The notes beneath the pieces are model-generated. The model searched no databases and had not been told where the DNA came from. It was given only the letters and a program-made list of their open reading frames with translations. Source: Lachnospiraceae bacterium (GTDB lineage Bacteria; Bacillota; Clostridia; Lachnospirales; Lachnospiraceae). Taken from it: a stretch of DNA of 64,000 nt. The stretch is from positions 12,866 through 76,865 of the forward strand of contig CAAFVW010000116.1 of assembly GCA_900766575.1 (NCBI GenBank), read 5' to 3'. This document shows positions 7,472 to 16,357 of this stretch, one piece after another. Both the position numbers and the translations under genes were made by a program. Within the stretch, counting starts at the first letter, position 1. Each line of letters begins with the position of its first letter.

Positions 7472-10396
7472 TTATCTGCCGCCGGAACGAAGGCTCTGAC
7501 GCTTCTGGGCATCCACGATCACTTCGTCCAGCAGGTTATTTCCCAGATAGACTGGAATAGAAATCATGCCTGTGTTCTGGCTACCCATACCATCCAGTAT
7601 CTCACGGATACCAGAAAGCAGACTGGACACAGTTCCATCAGACACACCGCCATTGGTACTGCTGCCGCCAGCCATCTGCAGTGCAGATACCTGCGGATTG
7701 ATGACCATGTCAGCAGCTACCCCAGACACAGCCTTCTCTACCAGACCACGGCTCTTTTCGATGCCCTTTGCCAGACCAGACATGAAGTCCGGCATCCAGC
7801 TCTCGTAATCCGTCAAAGGTCCTTCGTCCGGGACCGAGAAATGCAGAACGGAACGAATCTTATTTGCTACTCCTGTCACGGCATCGGTAACTGCGCTGAT
7901 GCAGGACTTGATACCGTTGACGATACCCATGACCAGGTCTTTGCCCCAGTTGAACGCCTGGGATGCAAGCCCCTTCACATAGCCGACCGCTTTCTCAAAG
8001 CCGGAGTGAATGACCGTGTAGATCTGACCGATGATGCTGCCGATGGCGGATTTTACATTGTTCCAGATACTCGTGATGACCGACTTGATCGTGTTCATCA
8101 CAGAAGAAATCATGGATTTAATGCTGTTCCAAGCCGAGGACACTACACCCTTGATGGCGTTCATCACTGTGGTGACTGCATTTTTAATGGCATTCCACAC
8201 AGTCGTGACTACACCTTGGATTGCTGTCAGAACTGTAGTAACTACGGACTGAATTGCCGTCCAGACGGTCTGGAATACATTCTTGATGCCCTCCAGCACA
8301 GGGGTAAGGAAAGCAACGATGCCGTTCCAGATTTCCTGTATCTTCTGGGACACAGCCGTGAAAGCCCGCTCGATCAGAATACGGATGGCTTCAAATATGG
8401 TCTCGAATAAATACCGAAACGCCTCCAGTAGCGGAGAAATCGTATCATAGATGCTCTGCCATACAGAGGTGATCGTATTCCAGATCGTGGTCATTACACC
8501 GCTGATACTCGTCCACGCCGCCGTGAACACCCCCGTGATGCCTTCCCATAGAGTTGTGAAAAATCCAGAGATCACACCCCATACCGTCTGGGCAATACCA
8601 AGGATGGACTCCCATGCCGTAGACAGGAACGAGGTGATGGCATTCCAAGCTGTGGTGACCGCCTGCTTGATGCCCTCCCACAAGTTGATCCAGAGCTGCC
8701 GGAACCCCTCGCAGTTATTCCAGAGATAAATGAAAGCTGCAACCAGAGCGGCAATCGCTGCAATAATAAGAGTGATAGGGTTTGCCAGCATGGTCAGATT
8801 CAGCGCGGCAAAGGCTCCCTTCACCACATTGATGGCTCCAGCAATCTTCGGTACGATGGTCATAATCGTACCAATGGCACTGACCACCTTACCAATCACT
8901 ATCAACACAGGTCCCAATGCCGCCGCAAGCAATGCCACGGTCATTACGACCTTCTTCGTGCCTTCGCCCATACTGTTAAGCCAATCCACGAACTTCTGAA
9001 TCCAGCCAACAATCGTGCGGATCGCAGGCATGAGCAACTCGCCAAAGGAAATGGCAAGCTCCTCAAGCTGAGATTTTAAGATGGTAAGCTGACCTTCCAG
9101 GTTATCCTGCATGGTTGTAGCCATCTTTTCTGCGGTACCGTCACAGTTGGTGATGGCACTGTTCAGCTTTTCAATATCGCTTGGTGCAGCATTCATCACG
9201 GCAAGGAAGCCGGACATCGCATTTTTGCCTACCAGAGCTTCCGCATTTGCAGAACGCTCGGATTCGGACATCTGGGAAAATGCTACTCGGCAATCCGCCA
9301 GAATATCTCCAAGGCTTCTCATGCTACCATCCGCATTGGTGGTCTGAACCGTCATCTCGCCAAAGGCAGCACCAGAGAATTTGACCTCGCCAGTGAGGTT
9401 GGTCAGCATGGTACGCATGGCAGTACCAGCCTGGGAGGACTTGATACCTGCATTCGCCATCAGACCGATGGCTTCCGCTGTATCCTCCGCAGTGAATCCC
9501 AACGCACCCGCAACAGGCGCACAATACTTGAAAGTTTCGCCCATCATGCTAACGTTCGTATTCGCATTGGAAGATGCTGCCGCAAGAATATCAGCAAAAT
9601 GCCCTGAGTCTGCGGCAGACAGACCCAGGGCGGTAAGTGCGTCAGTAACGATATCAGATGTGGTTGCCAAGTCCTCGCCGGACGCTGCGGCAAGGTTCAT
9701 AATGCCTTCGATGCCGTCCAGCATATCACCAGTTTTCCAGCCGGCCATCGCCATGTAATTCATTGCTTCAGCGGCTTCGGATGCGGAGAACTTCGTCTTG
9801 GCACCCATCTCTCTGGCTTTATCCCGCAGGGCTTCCAGATCGGAACCTGTAGCCCCGGACACTGCCGCCACCTGGCTCATGGCACTGTCAAAGTCAGCGG
9901 CGGTCTTTACTGCTGCCGTACCAAGTGCGGTAACGGCACCTGTGACGGGGAGTAGCTTCTTTCCAGCAGATTCGATGTTGGAACCTACCGTCTGTAGCTT
10001 TTCACCCGTGGCTGAAATCTTCTGCAGGGCAGTCGCAGATTGATTTGCCTGCTCTTCCAAGCGTTTCAGCTCCTGCTCGGTTTCCACGATCTCACGCTGG
10101 AGTCCATCATACTGCTCTTGGGTGATCGTACCGTTCTTCAGAGCTTCGTTTGCCTGTTCCTGAGCGGTTTTCAGAGTCTGGAGTTTGTTCTTCGTTTCCT
10201 CCACGGCTTGTCCGAGCAGCTTATGCTTTTGAGCTAACAGTTCTGTATTGCCAGGGTCCAGTTTCAGGAGTTTCTCTACATCCTTAAGCTGGGACTGCGT
10301 GGACTTGATTTCTTTGTTTACATTTGCGAGGGCCTTGGTAAGCCCGGTAGTATCACCGTTGATCTCAACCGTGATGCCTTTGATACGGTTTGCCAC
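7472..10396 (-). CDS. Tail tape measure protein (TP901 family)
   Basis: A 974-aa protein that sets tail length. It has an N-terminal coiled coil (about residues 15-135, rich in Lys, Gln and Glu). A TP901-type core follows, with FDSAMSQVAAVSGATG and MANAGIKSSQAGTAMRTML. After this come hydrophobic segments near residues 480-560 and a long series of degenerate Trp-containing repeats (W-x-x-I/V spaced about 11 residues) from about 570 to 800. The C-terminus has MSGLAKGIEKSRGLVEKAV. The start is GTG at 10396 with GGAGGTGACC upstream. It directly follows the frameshifted chaperone genes, as is standard. Confidence 0.95.
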   Translation of the reverse strand: MANRIKGITVEINGDTTGLTKALANVNKEIKSTQSQLKDVEKLLKLDPGNTELLAQKHKLLGQAVEETKNKLQTLKTAQEQANEALKNGTITQEQYDGLQREIVETEQELKRLEEQANQSATALQKISATGEKLQTVGSNIESAGKKLLPVTGAVTALGTAAVKTAADFDSAMSQVAAVSGATGSDLEALRDKAREMGAKTKFSASEAAEAMNYMAMAGWKTGDMLDGIEGIMNLAAASGEDLATTSDIVTDALTALGLSAADSGHFADILAAASSNANTNVSMMGETFKYCAPVAGALGFTAEDTAEAIGLMANAGIKSSQAGTAMRTMLTNLTGEVKFSGAAFGEMTVQTTNADGSMRSLGDILADCRVAFSQMSESERSANAEALVGKNAMSGFLAVMNAAPSDIEKLNSAITNCDGTAEKMATTMQDNLEGQLTILKSQLEELAISFGELLMPAIRTIVGWIQKFVDWLNSMGEGTKKVVMTVALLAAALGPVLIVIGKVVSAIGTIMTIVPKIAGAINVVKGAFAALNLTMLANPITLIIAAIAALVAAFIYLWNNCEGFRQLWINLWEGIKQAVTTAWNAITSFLSTAWESILGIAQTVWGVISGFFTTLWEGITGVFTAAWTSISGVMTTIWNTITSVWQSIYDTISPLLEAFRYLFETIFEAIRILIERAFTAVSQKIQEIWNGIVAFLTPVLEGIKNVFQTVWTAIQSVVTTVLTAIQGVVTTVWNAIKNAVTTVMNAIKGVVSSAWNSIKSMISSVMNTIKSVITSIWNNVKSAIGSIIGQIYTVIHSGFEKAVGYVKGLASQAFNWGKDLVMGIVNGIKSCISAVTDAVTGVANKIRSVLHFSVPDEGPLTDYESWMPDFMSGLAKGIEKSRGLVEKAVSGVAADMVINPQVSALQMAGGSSTNGGVSDGTVSSLLSGIREILDGMGSQNTGMISIPVYLGNNLLDEVIVDAQKRQSLRSGGR

Positions 10397-10410
10397 GCAA
10401 GGTCACCTCC

Positions 10411-10575
10411 TTAGAATCTGTCCATATCCTCCTGGCTGGCAAGCTGCGGATATTTGTAATCGTCATTGCTACTCTCGGCATACATATCATTCACCAGACC
10501 TATTGAAAGCAGGTCCAGGTCACGGATAGAGATGCCAAGTTGAACACACCGCAAAAGGAACAGCGGCGTTGTCAT
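10411..10575 (-). CDS. Tail assembly chaperone, T-part (made by -1 frameshift from the upstream gene)
   Basis: A 54-codon frame between the G-type chaperone and the tape measure. Its own ATG overlaps the upstream TGA (ATGA). The same frame is also open upstream and is entered from the preceding gene by a -1 shift at the A AAAAAC site at 10,602-10,596. The fused G-T product would bind the tape measure and recruit tail tube subunits, as in lambda G/GT and HK97. The short acidic C-terminus (SNDDYKYPQLASQEDMDRF) fits. Whether independent initiation also happens cannot be told. Confidence 0.8.
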   Translation of the reverse strand: MTTPLFLLRCVQLGISIRDLDLLSIGLVNDMYAESSNDDYKYPQLASQEDMDRF

Positions 10576-10952
10576 TTCGCGCTCACTTTTGCGAAGTTTT
10601 TTTTAGACTCAACCTCAGACTGCACATTCAGACCCCAAAGCTCGATGATCTCCGGCAAGACCTGGTAGATGGAAAAGGTGTTAAACTCGTCCAGCCAATC
10701 TTCCGGGGAGTCCGGCACAGCCGTGGGGTCTGCGTGTTTCGCCATGACAAAGGCGATGTTTTCGAACATCTCCAGAGAGAAAAGGTCAAGGCTGGACTGC
10801 TCCTCGCTGGAGGAATCCACAGCCTTCTCCAAATCACGGAGGTCTTTGTAAATATCACGATGGAATTTCAGGCGATAGATACGGGGAATCGCCGCACTCG
10901 CCTTAAACATCACATCCTTGCCATCAATATTGATCTTCTTCGTCATTCCCAT
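10572..10952 (-). CDS. Tail assembly chaperone, G-part
   Basis: A 126-aa acidic protein between the major tail protein and the tape measure, the invariant place for lambda gpG-like chaperones. It has a helical core (AIPRIYRLKFHRDIYKDLRD) and DWLDEFNTFSIYQVLPEIIELW. It ends shortly after an A8 run that forms a classic slippery site, so a minority of ribosomes would make the longer G-T protein. AGGAGGTAAAGGATC precedes ATG 10,952. A start at 10,946 is a minor alternative. Confidence 0.88.
   Translation of the reverse strand: MGMTKKINIDGKDVMFKASAAIPRIYRLKFHRDIYKDLRDLEKAVDSSSEEQSSLDLFSLEMFENIAFVMAKHADPTAVPDSPEDWLDEFNTFSIYQVLPEIIELWGLNVQSEVESKKNFAKVSAK
10596..10602 (-). promoter_or_regulatory. 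Programmed -1 ribosomal frameshift site
   Basis: The heptamer A AAA AAC is in the zero frame of the upstream chaperone (codons AAA and AAC). After a -1 slip the reading frame continues CTT CGC AAA without a stop, straight into the 54-codon downstream frame. The zero frame ends only 9 codons later. This is the arrangement expected for G/G-T tail chaperones. Confidence 0.88.
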
Positions 10953-10970
10953 GATCCTTTACCTCCTCAC

Positions 10971-11594
10971 TTAAGAGCCGGACTTCGTAGACACAGACTT
11001 GGCAGCAGACTGAACTGCGACCTGTGCCTCAGCGGTCGGCATATACACAGCTTTGTACCAGTCGTTGTAGACCGTGGCATCGGTGGTGTTGCCAGTTTTG
11101 GCCTTGACCATGCCGTTTGCCAGAGGCGTAGCCTTAATGGTCAGCGTCTCGGTCTGCACTTCCTTGCTGTCCTCATTGGTCTTGCCCTCGATGCCGGGGC
11201 GCGATGCAGAGCAGTTGTACAGCACATGGCGGATGTGTTTCTGGTCACCATCGAACTCGAAAAGCAGGGCGAAGGATGCCAACTCAACTTCGGAGTTCTC
11301 GATGAGAACACCCTTGGCATCCAACTTTTCTTTCAGCACATCCGTCCGAAAGCTCTCCGGGATCATGGCAAGCTCCAGATCGCCGTCATAACCCATGTTG
11401 TTATTGATGACATAGTAGGCCACGCCGTCTGCATAGAAGTTCTCCGGCTCGCCATTTGCATCCAAAGAAATGGATACGGAACCGGGCATCGGAGTCGGTG
11501 AAGCGTAAGACACTGCTCCGTCCTCTGCAATCGTCAGCAGGGCGTAGTGTGCATTTTTAAGGTTGAATTTGACCTTATTGTTCTTATCAGGCAT
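10971..11594 (-). CDS. Major tail protein (tail tube, phi13 family)
   Basis: A 207-aa protein. Its opening block (VKFNLKNAHYALLTIAEDG) and central part (NGEPENFYADGVAYYVINNN, then GYDGDLELAMIPESFR) match phi13-type major tail proteins. The C-terminus is Ala/Ser-rich. It polymerises as the tail tube around the tape measure. It lies between the tail completion protein and the tail chaperones, in canonical order. Confidence 0.92.
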   Translation of the reverse strand: MPDKNNKVKFNLKNAHYALLTIAEDGAVSYASPTPMPGSVSISLDANGEPENFYADGVAYYVINNNMGYDGDLELAMIPESFRTDVLKEKLDAKGVLIENSEVELASFALLFEFDGDQKHIRHVLYNCSASRPGIEGKTNEDSKEVQTETLTIKATPLANGMVKAKTGNTTDATVYNDWYKAVYMPTAEAQVAVQSAAKSVSTKSGS

Positions 11595-11596
11595 AG

Positions 11597-11914
11597 TTAA
11601 ACCTCCAATTCATAAAGCACCTCGTACAGATCCTCACTGGCGATCCATACTTCGGTCTTGTTGTAAAACAGTTCATGTTTAGAAAGCACCGCCTCGATAC
11701 GGGCTTCCAGTTGCGGATCTTTCTTATCCGTGTATAGCTCCAGATTCAGCCGGGAAATAGCAAAGTACACGATGCCATCTGCGGCAAAGTTATCCGAACC
11801 CGGATACAGAAAAATCAAAAAAGGAGGGTCTGGTGACTCTCCCTCGGCAAAATGGTCATACGCATGGGGAAGACCCATCTCGATGACCATTGCTACTACT
11901 TCTTCATGGCTCAT
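11597..11914 (-). CDS. Tail terminator / completion protein (minor tail component)
   Basis: A 105-aa protein encoded between the HK97 gp10-like gene and the major tail gene. It has PPFLIFLYPGSDNFAADGIVYF followed by RLNLELYTDKKDPQLEARIEAVL, the pattern of small siphovirus tail terminator proteins that cap the tube. The start overlaps the stop of the upstream gene (ATGA), which implies coupled translation. Assignment is by size, order and general similarity. Confidence 0.7.
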   Translation of the reverse strand: MSHEEVVAMVIEMGLPHAYDHFAEGESPDPPFLIFLYPGSDNFAADGIVYFAISRLNLELYTDKKDPQLEARIEAVLSKHELFYNKTEVWIASEDLYEVLYELEV

Positions 11915-12291
11915 CCAGACAATCCCTCCTTAATCCTATCTTCCAGGTCACGGATGCCTTTTTCTTCGGCAACGGCGATATGTGGCCTTGCGGCAACCCG
12001 ACCACCGCCACGCTTGGCATGACCGTGTTCCAGCAGATGGGCAATCTGATAGCGATTGGCAGAATGAACGGTCATCTCCAGCTTAGTGGAGGTTTCCGTA
12101 TGCTTTGATGCCCGCCAACTCTTGCTGTAGGCCCCGGTGTCTTTCGGAGCATGGGTTTCGATTTCATCTTTTACGGTCTTGGCAGAGTGCCGCACGGCTT
12201 TCTTCATCGTGTCAGTAGCAAGGTCTGCATATTCCTCCAGACCTTCCACGATAGCATCTGCCAGACCGTCAACAGGCACATTCTTACCCAT
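11911..12291 (-). CDS. HK97 gp10-family neck/tail component
   Basis: A 126-aa basic protein. The KDEIETHAPKDTGAYSKSW block followed by YQIAHLLEHGHAKRGGG is the hallmark of the HK97 gp10 family. It works at the head-tail joint during tail completion. A strong GGAGGTGATGGA ribosome site precedes it. It sits between the head closure protein and the tail terminator. Confidence 0.9.
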   Translation of the reverse strand: MGKNVPVDGLADAIVEGLEEYADLATDTMKKAVRHSAKTVKDEIETHAPKDTGAYSKSWRASKHTETSTKLEMTVHSANRYQIAHLLEHGHAKRGGGRVAARPHIAVAEEKGIRDLEDRIKEGLSG

Positions 12292-12295
12292 TCCA

Positions 12296-12640
12296 TCACC
12301 TCCGAACCTTGGTGGCAGTCAGCTTCAGCGTTTTGTGCCGGAACTGAAAATCATCCACAAGTGTAATGTTGTAAATACCGCCCTCGAACAGAATACGGTA
12401 ATGATCGCTGTCCATATCCTTGAGTGCCGCACAATAACGCACCATGAAAGTATAGCTATCCGAAGCTACGGTCTGTCCTGCAACTTCCTGCTCCTGTCCG
12501 GCTGTCTTACCAGTGGCAAGATTCGCATAGGCATAACAGGAATAGCAATCTTTCCAGACCGCCGTATGATTGCCAATGGCATCCGTTTCTACGGTATTTT
12601 TCTGGATGGTGATGCGGGAACGCATCTTGGAAATCTCCAT
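12296..12640 (-). CDS. Head-tail joining / head closure protein
   Basis: A 114-aa protein with the usual opening of phage head-tail adaptors (KMRSRITIQKNTVETDAIGN followed by W). It has a central MVRYCAALKDMDSDHYRILFEG and the closing YNITLVDDFQFRHKTLKL. It would seal the portal channel after packaging. Its start overlaps the stop of the connector gene by one base (TGATG). Confidence 0.88.
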   Translation of the reverse strand: MEISKMRSRITIQKNTVETDAIGNHTAVWKDCYSCYAYANLATGKTAGQEQEVAGQTVASDSYTFMVRYCAALKDMDSDHYRILFEGGIYNITLVDDFQFRHKTLKLTATKVRR

Positions 12641-12912
12641 CAGAAGACCTCCTTCCGGCTACCACCTAACAACCCCCGGAGCGTAAGTGCCAAATCGTGA
12701 TAGTCTGCTTCTTCTCGGTGTTCGTAGATATAGGCGGCTGCATATAGGATTGCTACATCACCAAGAGCAGAGTTATTCAGTACGGCAATATCTGATGTCA
12801 TCAGTACATCCAGGCACAGCTTTTTTGCGGCGGTTAAGATGCTCTCTATCAGCTTGTCATCGTCATTGTAATCAACCCGGAGGTATTGTTTCGCATCCTT
12901 CAATGAAACCAC
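12640..12912 (-). CDS. Head-tail connector (gp6-like, phage_connect_1 family)
   Basis: About 90 aa with the SLKDAKQYLRVDYNDDDKLI opening diagnostic of the HK97 gp6-like connector family. An Ala/Leu-rich helix and YEHREEADYHDLALTLRGLL follow. It forms the ring beneath the portal. The start is taken as GTG 12,912, 11 bases after GGAGAGG. The frame is open farther upstream (GTG 12,921, TTG 12,954), but family length supports the shorter form. Confidence 0.85.
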   Translation of the reverse strand: MVSLKDAKQYLRVDYNDDDKLIESILTAAKKLCLDVLMTSDIAVLNNSALGDVAILYAAAYIYEHREEADYHDLALTLRGLLGGSRKEVF

Positions 12913-12971
12913 ATAAATCACCGCCTCTCCATAAATGTAGGGGTGATGCCACAAGACACCACCCCAGGGGA

Positions 12972-14147
12972 TTATTTTTCAGACAGCTTCATGACCTGCA
13001 CAGCTTCCGGCAGGATCAGCTTACCGTCCACACGCTCCTTAGCAACAAAGCCAATCATACCGTTGCCAGCGAACAGCTCATTGAGCTGTTTGAAGGAACG
13101 GGTGCCACGGTCACCGATGTTGTAATACTTGTAATCACCAAAGGCGATGGCATCGGTCGGGGCATAGGCAGAGGTGCGGACGCTGTAGCCGAGCAGACGG
13201 TCAGGCTCACCCTGCTGATAAGACGGCTGCCAGATATACGCACCGTTGTTGTCCTTCAGCTTGCGGAGCTGGGCAAGGGTTGCATCGTTCATGATGAAGG
13301 ATGCGTTCTTGCGGTAAGGACGCTTCAGACCGTAGGCAAAGTCGAGCATATCATCGGACTTGATAGTTGCGGTCAGAGTCTTGAACAGATGACCGCCCTT
13401 GTTCGCATCAAAGATACCAGTCGGCTTGCCAGTACCGTCACCGTTGAGGAATGCATCCTCTTCCGCATTGGCCAGAGCCTTGCCGAACTCGGTGATGATA
13501 TAGCTTTCCAGATTGAAAGCATTGTCGTAGAGCAGTTCCTCCGTAACCTTGATGGCAACGTGCAGCTTGAACGCATCCAAGAAGGTCTGGTCGAAGGTGG
13601 CATCACCGAAGGTCAGCGCACCGCCCTCCTCGATCCATGCAGCAGCAGGCTTTGTGGCGGCAATGTTGATCTTGTGCTGGCCGGAGGTGGTGATGTGGGT
13701 TGCAAGACCACGCATGATGTTCTCCTCGTTCAGCACATCAATCAGACGGCGGTCATACTCTTCGGGAACCAGATAACCACCATCTGCATCCACGCCTTCC
13801 TGCAGAAGGTTGGACACCTGGCGGAAGTTGGTACGCATAGCGGTGAGCATGGCCTGTTTGTAGGCATCGGACGCACGACCCTTCTTCTCTTCACCAGCAG
13901 GTGTAGCAGTATAGGGCTTGCCAGTGATGGGGCTATTGACGGGCTTCGCCAGTTCAGCCTCACGCTGCTCAATACGCTGGGCGCGGTTGATGGCTTCGGT
14001 CAGAGAATCGAACTCTGCCTCCATGTTCTGATAGGTGGTGTGATCCTCTGCGGACAGCTTGCCCTGCTTATCCTCGTGGGTGTCCAGAAACTGACGCATC
14101 TGGCCCAGCAGGTCAGCACGGTTTTTCAGCATTTCAGAAATAGTCAT
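12972..14147 (-). CDS. Major capsid protein, HK97 fold
   Basis: 391 aa. The first 100 or so residues form a charged helical scaffold-like delta domain (LLGQMRQFLDTHEDK, AEFDSLTEAINRAQRIEQRE). This is probably removed by the protease encoded just upstream. The mature shell domain follows, with VDADGGYLVPEEYDRRLID, AWIEEGGALTFGDATFDQ, then FGKALANAEEDAFLNGDGT, typical of HK97-type capsids. Portal, protease and capsid in that order mark the HK97 head cassette. Confidence 0.96.
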   Translation of the reverse strand: MTISEMLKNRADLLGQMRQFLDTHEDKQGKLSAEDHTTYQNMEAEFDSLTEAINRAQRIEQREAELAKPVNSPITGKPYTATPAGEEKKGRASDAYKQAMLTAMRTNFRQVSNLLQEGVDADGGYLVPEEYDRRLIDVLNEENIMRGLATHITTSGQHKINIAATKPAAAWIEEGGALTFGDATFDQTFLDAFKLHVAIKVTEELLYDNAFNLESYIITEFGKALANAEEDAFLNGDGTGKPTGIFDANKGGHLFKTLTATIKSDDMLDFAYGLKRPYRKNASFIMNDATLAQLRKLKDNNGAYIWQPSYQQGEPDRLLGYSVRTSAYAPTDAIAFGDYKYYNIGDRGTRSFKQLNELFAGNGMIGFVAKERVDGKLILPEAVQVMKLSEK

Positions 14148-14160
14148 TTGAATACCTCCA

Positions 14161-14952
14161 TTAAATCATTTTTTCGTAAACAGTAAGACGCTCCCGCAGG
14201 TCGGTGGTAGATACACCAGTGCCTTCGGGAGCGTCTTTCGGCGCAGGAATGTGTGCTTGTTCAGCGGCAGTTCTGGGCTTGCCATACTTTGCAGCCAGCT
14301 TGTTCATTAGAGCGTTTTCCACGCTCTTACTGGAAAACTGGACGGATGCAACCGGGGCTTCCACGGCTTTGGCATCCGGGGAATCCGTATCGTTCTGACC
14401 CAAGATTCCATCTGCCAGTCCAAGCTCCACGGCTTTATTGGCGTTCATCCAAGTTTCCGCATCCATGAGGTGGGACAGCTTGGCACGGGACTGACCACTT
14501 TTGATAACATAGGCGTTGAGGATGGACTCCTTCACCTCGTCCAGCATGGCAATGGCCTGCTCCATAGCGGTGTAGTCACCCCATGCACCCGTTGCCGGAT
14601 TGTGAATCATCATCATGGATACCGGGGACATGAGAACCGAGTCACCAGCCATTGCCACAACGGATGCAGCAGATGCCGCCATGCCATCGATCTTCACCGT
14701 TACCTTGCCCGGATACTCCTTGAGCATGGTGTAGATCTGTGCGGCGGCAATGCAGTCACCGCCTGGGCTGTTGATCCAGACGGTCACATCACCCGTGCCA
14801 GCCATTAGATCATCTTTGAAAAGCTGGGGCGTGACATCATCATCAAACCAACTTTCCTCTGCGATGGTTCCGTTCAGAGTCAGAATCCTCTGTGCCGGAG
14901 TCGTTTCCGTCTGTTCCTGGTTCGTCCAGTTCCAGAACTTCTTCGTTTTCAT
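14161..14952 (-). CDS. ClpP-like prohead (head maturation) protease
   Basis: A 263-aa serine peptidase of the ClpP fold. The oxyanion-loop glycines are in WINSPGGDC, the nucleophile in GMAASAASVVAMAG, and the catalytic His in MMMIHNP. It would trim the capsid delta domain during maturation. The start at 14,952 has GAAAGGAGGAAAATTCCG upstream, so the gene overlaps the portal C-terminus by 110 bases. An in-frame extension to 14,994 has no better site. The C-terminus is variable and hydrophilic. Confidence 0.94.
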   Translation of the reverse strand: MKTKKFWNWTNQEQTETTPAQRILTLNGTIAEESWFDDDVTPQLFKDDLMAGTGDVTVWINSPGGDCIAAAQIYTMLKEYPGKVTVKIDGMAASAASVVAMAGDSVLMSPVSMMMIHNPATGAWGDYTAMEQAIAMLDEVKESILNAYVIKSGQSRAKLSHLMDAETWMNANKAVELGLADGILGQNDTDSPDAKAVEAPVASVQFSSKSVENALMNKLAAKYGKPRTAAEQAHIPAPKDAPEGTGVSTTDLRERLTVYEKMI

Positions 14953-16201
14953 CGGAATTTTCCTCCTTTCCGTTCGCTGCGAAGATACCCGCATCCTCCA
15001 GCTTGGTCATGTTGCCATTGATAAGGTACAGATCACCACCGAGTTCGGCGGGGATGCGGTCGAGATTTTCAAGTTCACGGATGTCGTTTGCAGACATCCA
15101 GCCGTTCTGTCGACCGATGGCGTAGCCGTTCATACGGCTCTGGTAATCGCCACGGAGCAGACCATCCACATTGAACTTGATAAAGTAGGTGGACTTCTCT
15201 TCTGCAGTCAACAGAGAACGCATCATGTTCTGCTCCCATCGGGAAACCCAGGGGTCCAGTGTGTATTTCACGAACTCCAGCGACTGTTGCTCAATATTAG
15301 AAAAGCTCGACTTTTCCAGGTCACCGACCATGTGTGGCGGCACTCGGAAAATTCGAGCTATCTCATTGATTTGAAATTTTCGGGTTTCGAGGAACTGCGC
15401 CTCGTTAGGCGAGATGGAGATAGGCGTGTATTTCATGCCTTCCTCCAGCACCGCCACCTTGTTAGAATTGGCACTGCCGCCGAAAGTCGCATTCCAGCTC
15501 TCTCGTACCTTGCCAGGGTCTTTCAGCACACCCGGATGTTCCAACACACCGCTTGGGGCAGCACCATTAGCGTAGAACTTACTGCCATATTCCTCTGCAG
15601 CGATGGCAAGACCGATAGCGTTCTTCGCCATTGCAATCGGGCTGTATCCAACCAGACCATCAAACCCCAGACCAGGAATGTGAAGGACATCCTTTGGCTG
15701 AAGAACGACTGTGTTGCCTTTCATGGTATGGGCATCATCGGAACTGAGCTGGTACTCATAGTAGAGCTTACCGTTCTCATCTCGGTCAACCGTCATTCGG
15801 TCAGGCATCAGCGGGTATAGACCGATGATCTCATTCTTGCCGTTGCGGATGATCTGGGCGTAGGCATTACCCCAGAGGAGCAAGTGTGTCATGAGCGTTT
15901 CCCTGAACGCAAAGGATGTCATTTCCGGGTTCGGCTCATCATGGAGTAAAAAATACAGCGGATGGTCAAGCGCTTTCTCTTTGCCACCGCTGTCGTTATA
16001 TCTGTAGATATGGACAGGCAGGCTTGCTACTGCTTCCGATAAAATTCGTACACAGGAATACACCGCTGTCATTTGCATGGCAGAGCGTTCATTCACACGC
16101 TTGCCAGAAGTTGCTGTTCCCAGAAAGAAGCTGTATGCGCTTCCACTGGTTCGGTTTGTGGGGCCAGCCCTGGAACGGAACAGACCACTGAGGATACCCA
16201 T
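14843..16201 (-). CDS. Portal protein (HK97 family)
   Basis: A 452-aa dodecameric DNA-entry channel subunit. The N-terminus has NERSAMQMTAVYSCVRILSE and VASLPVHIYR, followed by HDEPNPEMTSFAFRETLMTHLLLWGNAY, the family signature. The C-terminal 40 residues are strongly acidic and read through the start of the protease gene. It is preceded by GGAGGGATTG. Upstream lies an opposite-strand gene that separates portal from the terminase. Confidence 0.95.
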   Translation of the reverse strand: MGILSGLFRSRAGPTNRTSGSAYSFFLGTATSGKRVNERSAMQMTAVYSCVRILSEAVASLPVHIYRYNDSGGKEKALDHPLYFLLHDEPNPEMTSFAFRETLMTHLLLWGNAYAQIIRNGKNEIIGLYPLMPDRMTVDRDENGKLYYEYQLSSDDAHTMKGNTVVLQPKDVLHIPGLGFDGLVGYSPIAMAKNAIGLAIAAEEYGSKFYANGAAPSGVLEHPGVLKDPGKVRESWNATFGGSANSNKVAVLEEGMKYTPISISPNEAQFLETRKFQINEIARIFRVPPHMVGDLEKSSFSNIEQQSLEFVKYTLDPWVSRWEQNMMRSLLTAEEKSTYFIKFNVDGLLRGDYQSRMNGYAIGRQNGWMSANDIRELENLDRIPAELGGDLYLINGNMTKLEDAGIFAANGKEENSDENEEVLELDEPGTDGNDSGTEDSDSERNHRRGKLV

Positions 16202-16250
16202 ATCAATCCCTCCTTAATCACATTTGATGATGCACCGTCATAAGCAGTGT

Positions 16251-16326
16251 ATAACCGTGATCGGTTATGCAGCCGCTATATGATTTTTCGGCGGTTAAAT
16301 ACATACTGCAAAGTTTCTGATACAAT
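16251..16326 (+). promoter_or_regulatory. Probable promoter and operator of the plus-strand gene
   Basis: A perfect inverted repeat ATAACCG-TGAT-CGGTTAT (16,251-16,268) precedes an extended -10 (TGA TACAAT, 16,318-16,326). No good -35 is seen. It could be an operator or a hairpin. It suggests the plus-strand gene is transcribed independently of the late operon. Confidence 0.5.
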
Positions 16327-16357
16327 GAAATCAAACGATAAATCGGAGGATTTCAAG

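Noticed and set aside
7451..8410. Plus-strand frame rich in His, Asp and Gly opposite the tape measure
   Set aside because: Low-complexity shadow of the Trp-rich repeats of the tape measure protein.
12687..14186. Long plus-strand open frame (499 codons) opposite the capsid gene
   Set aside because: It is antisense to a clear HK97 capsid gene, has no ribosome site and no recognisable protein pattern; it arises from the codon bias of the real gene.
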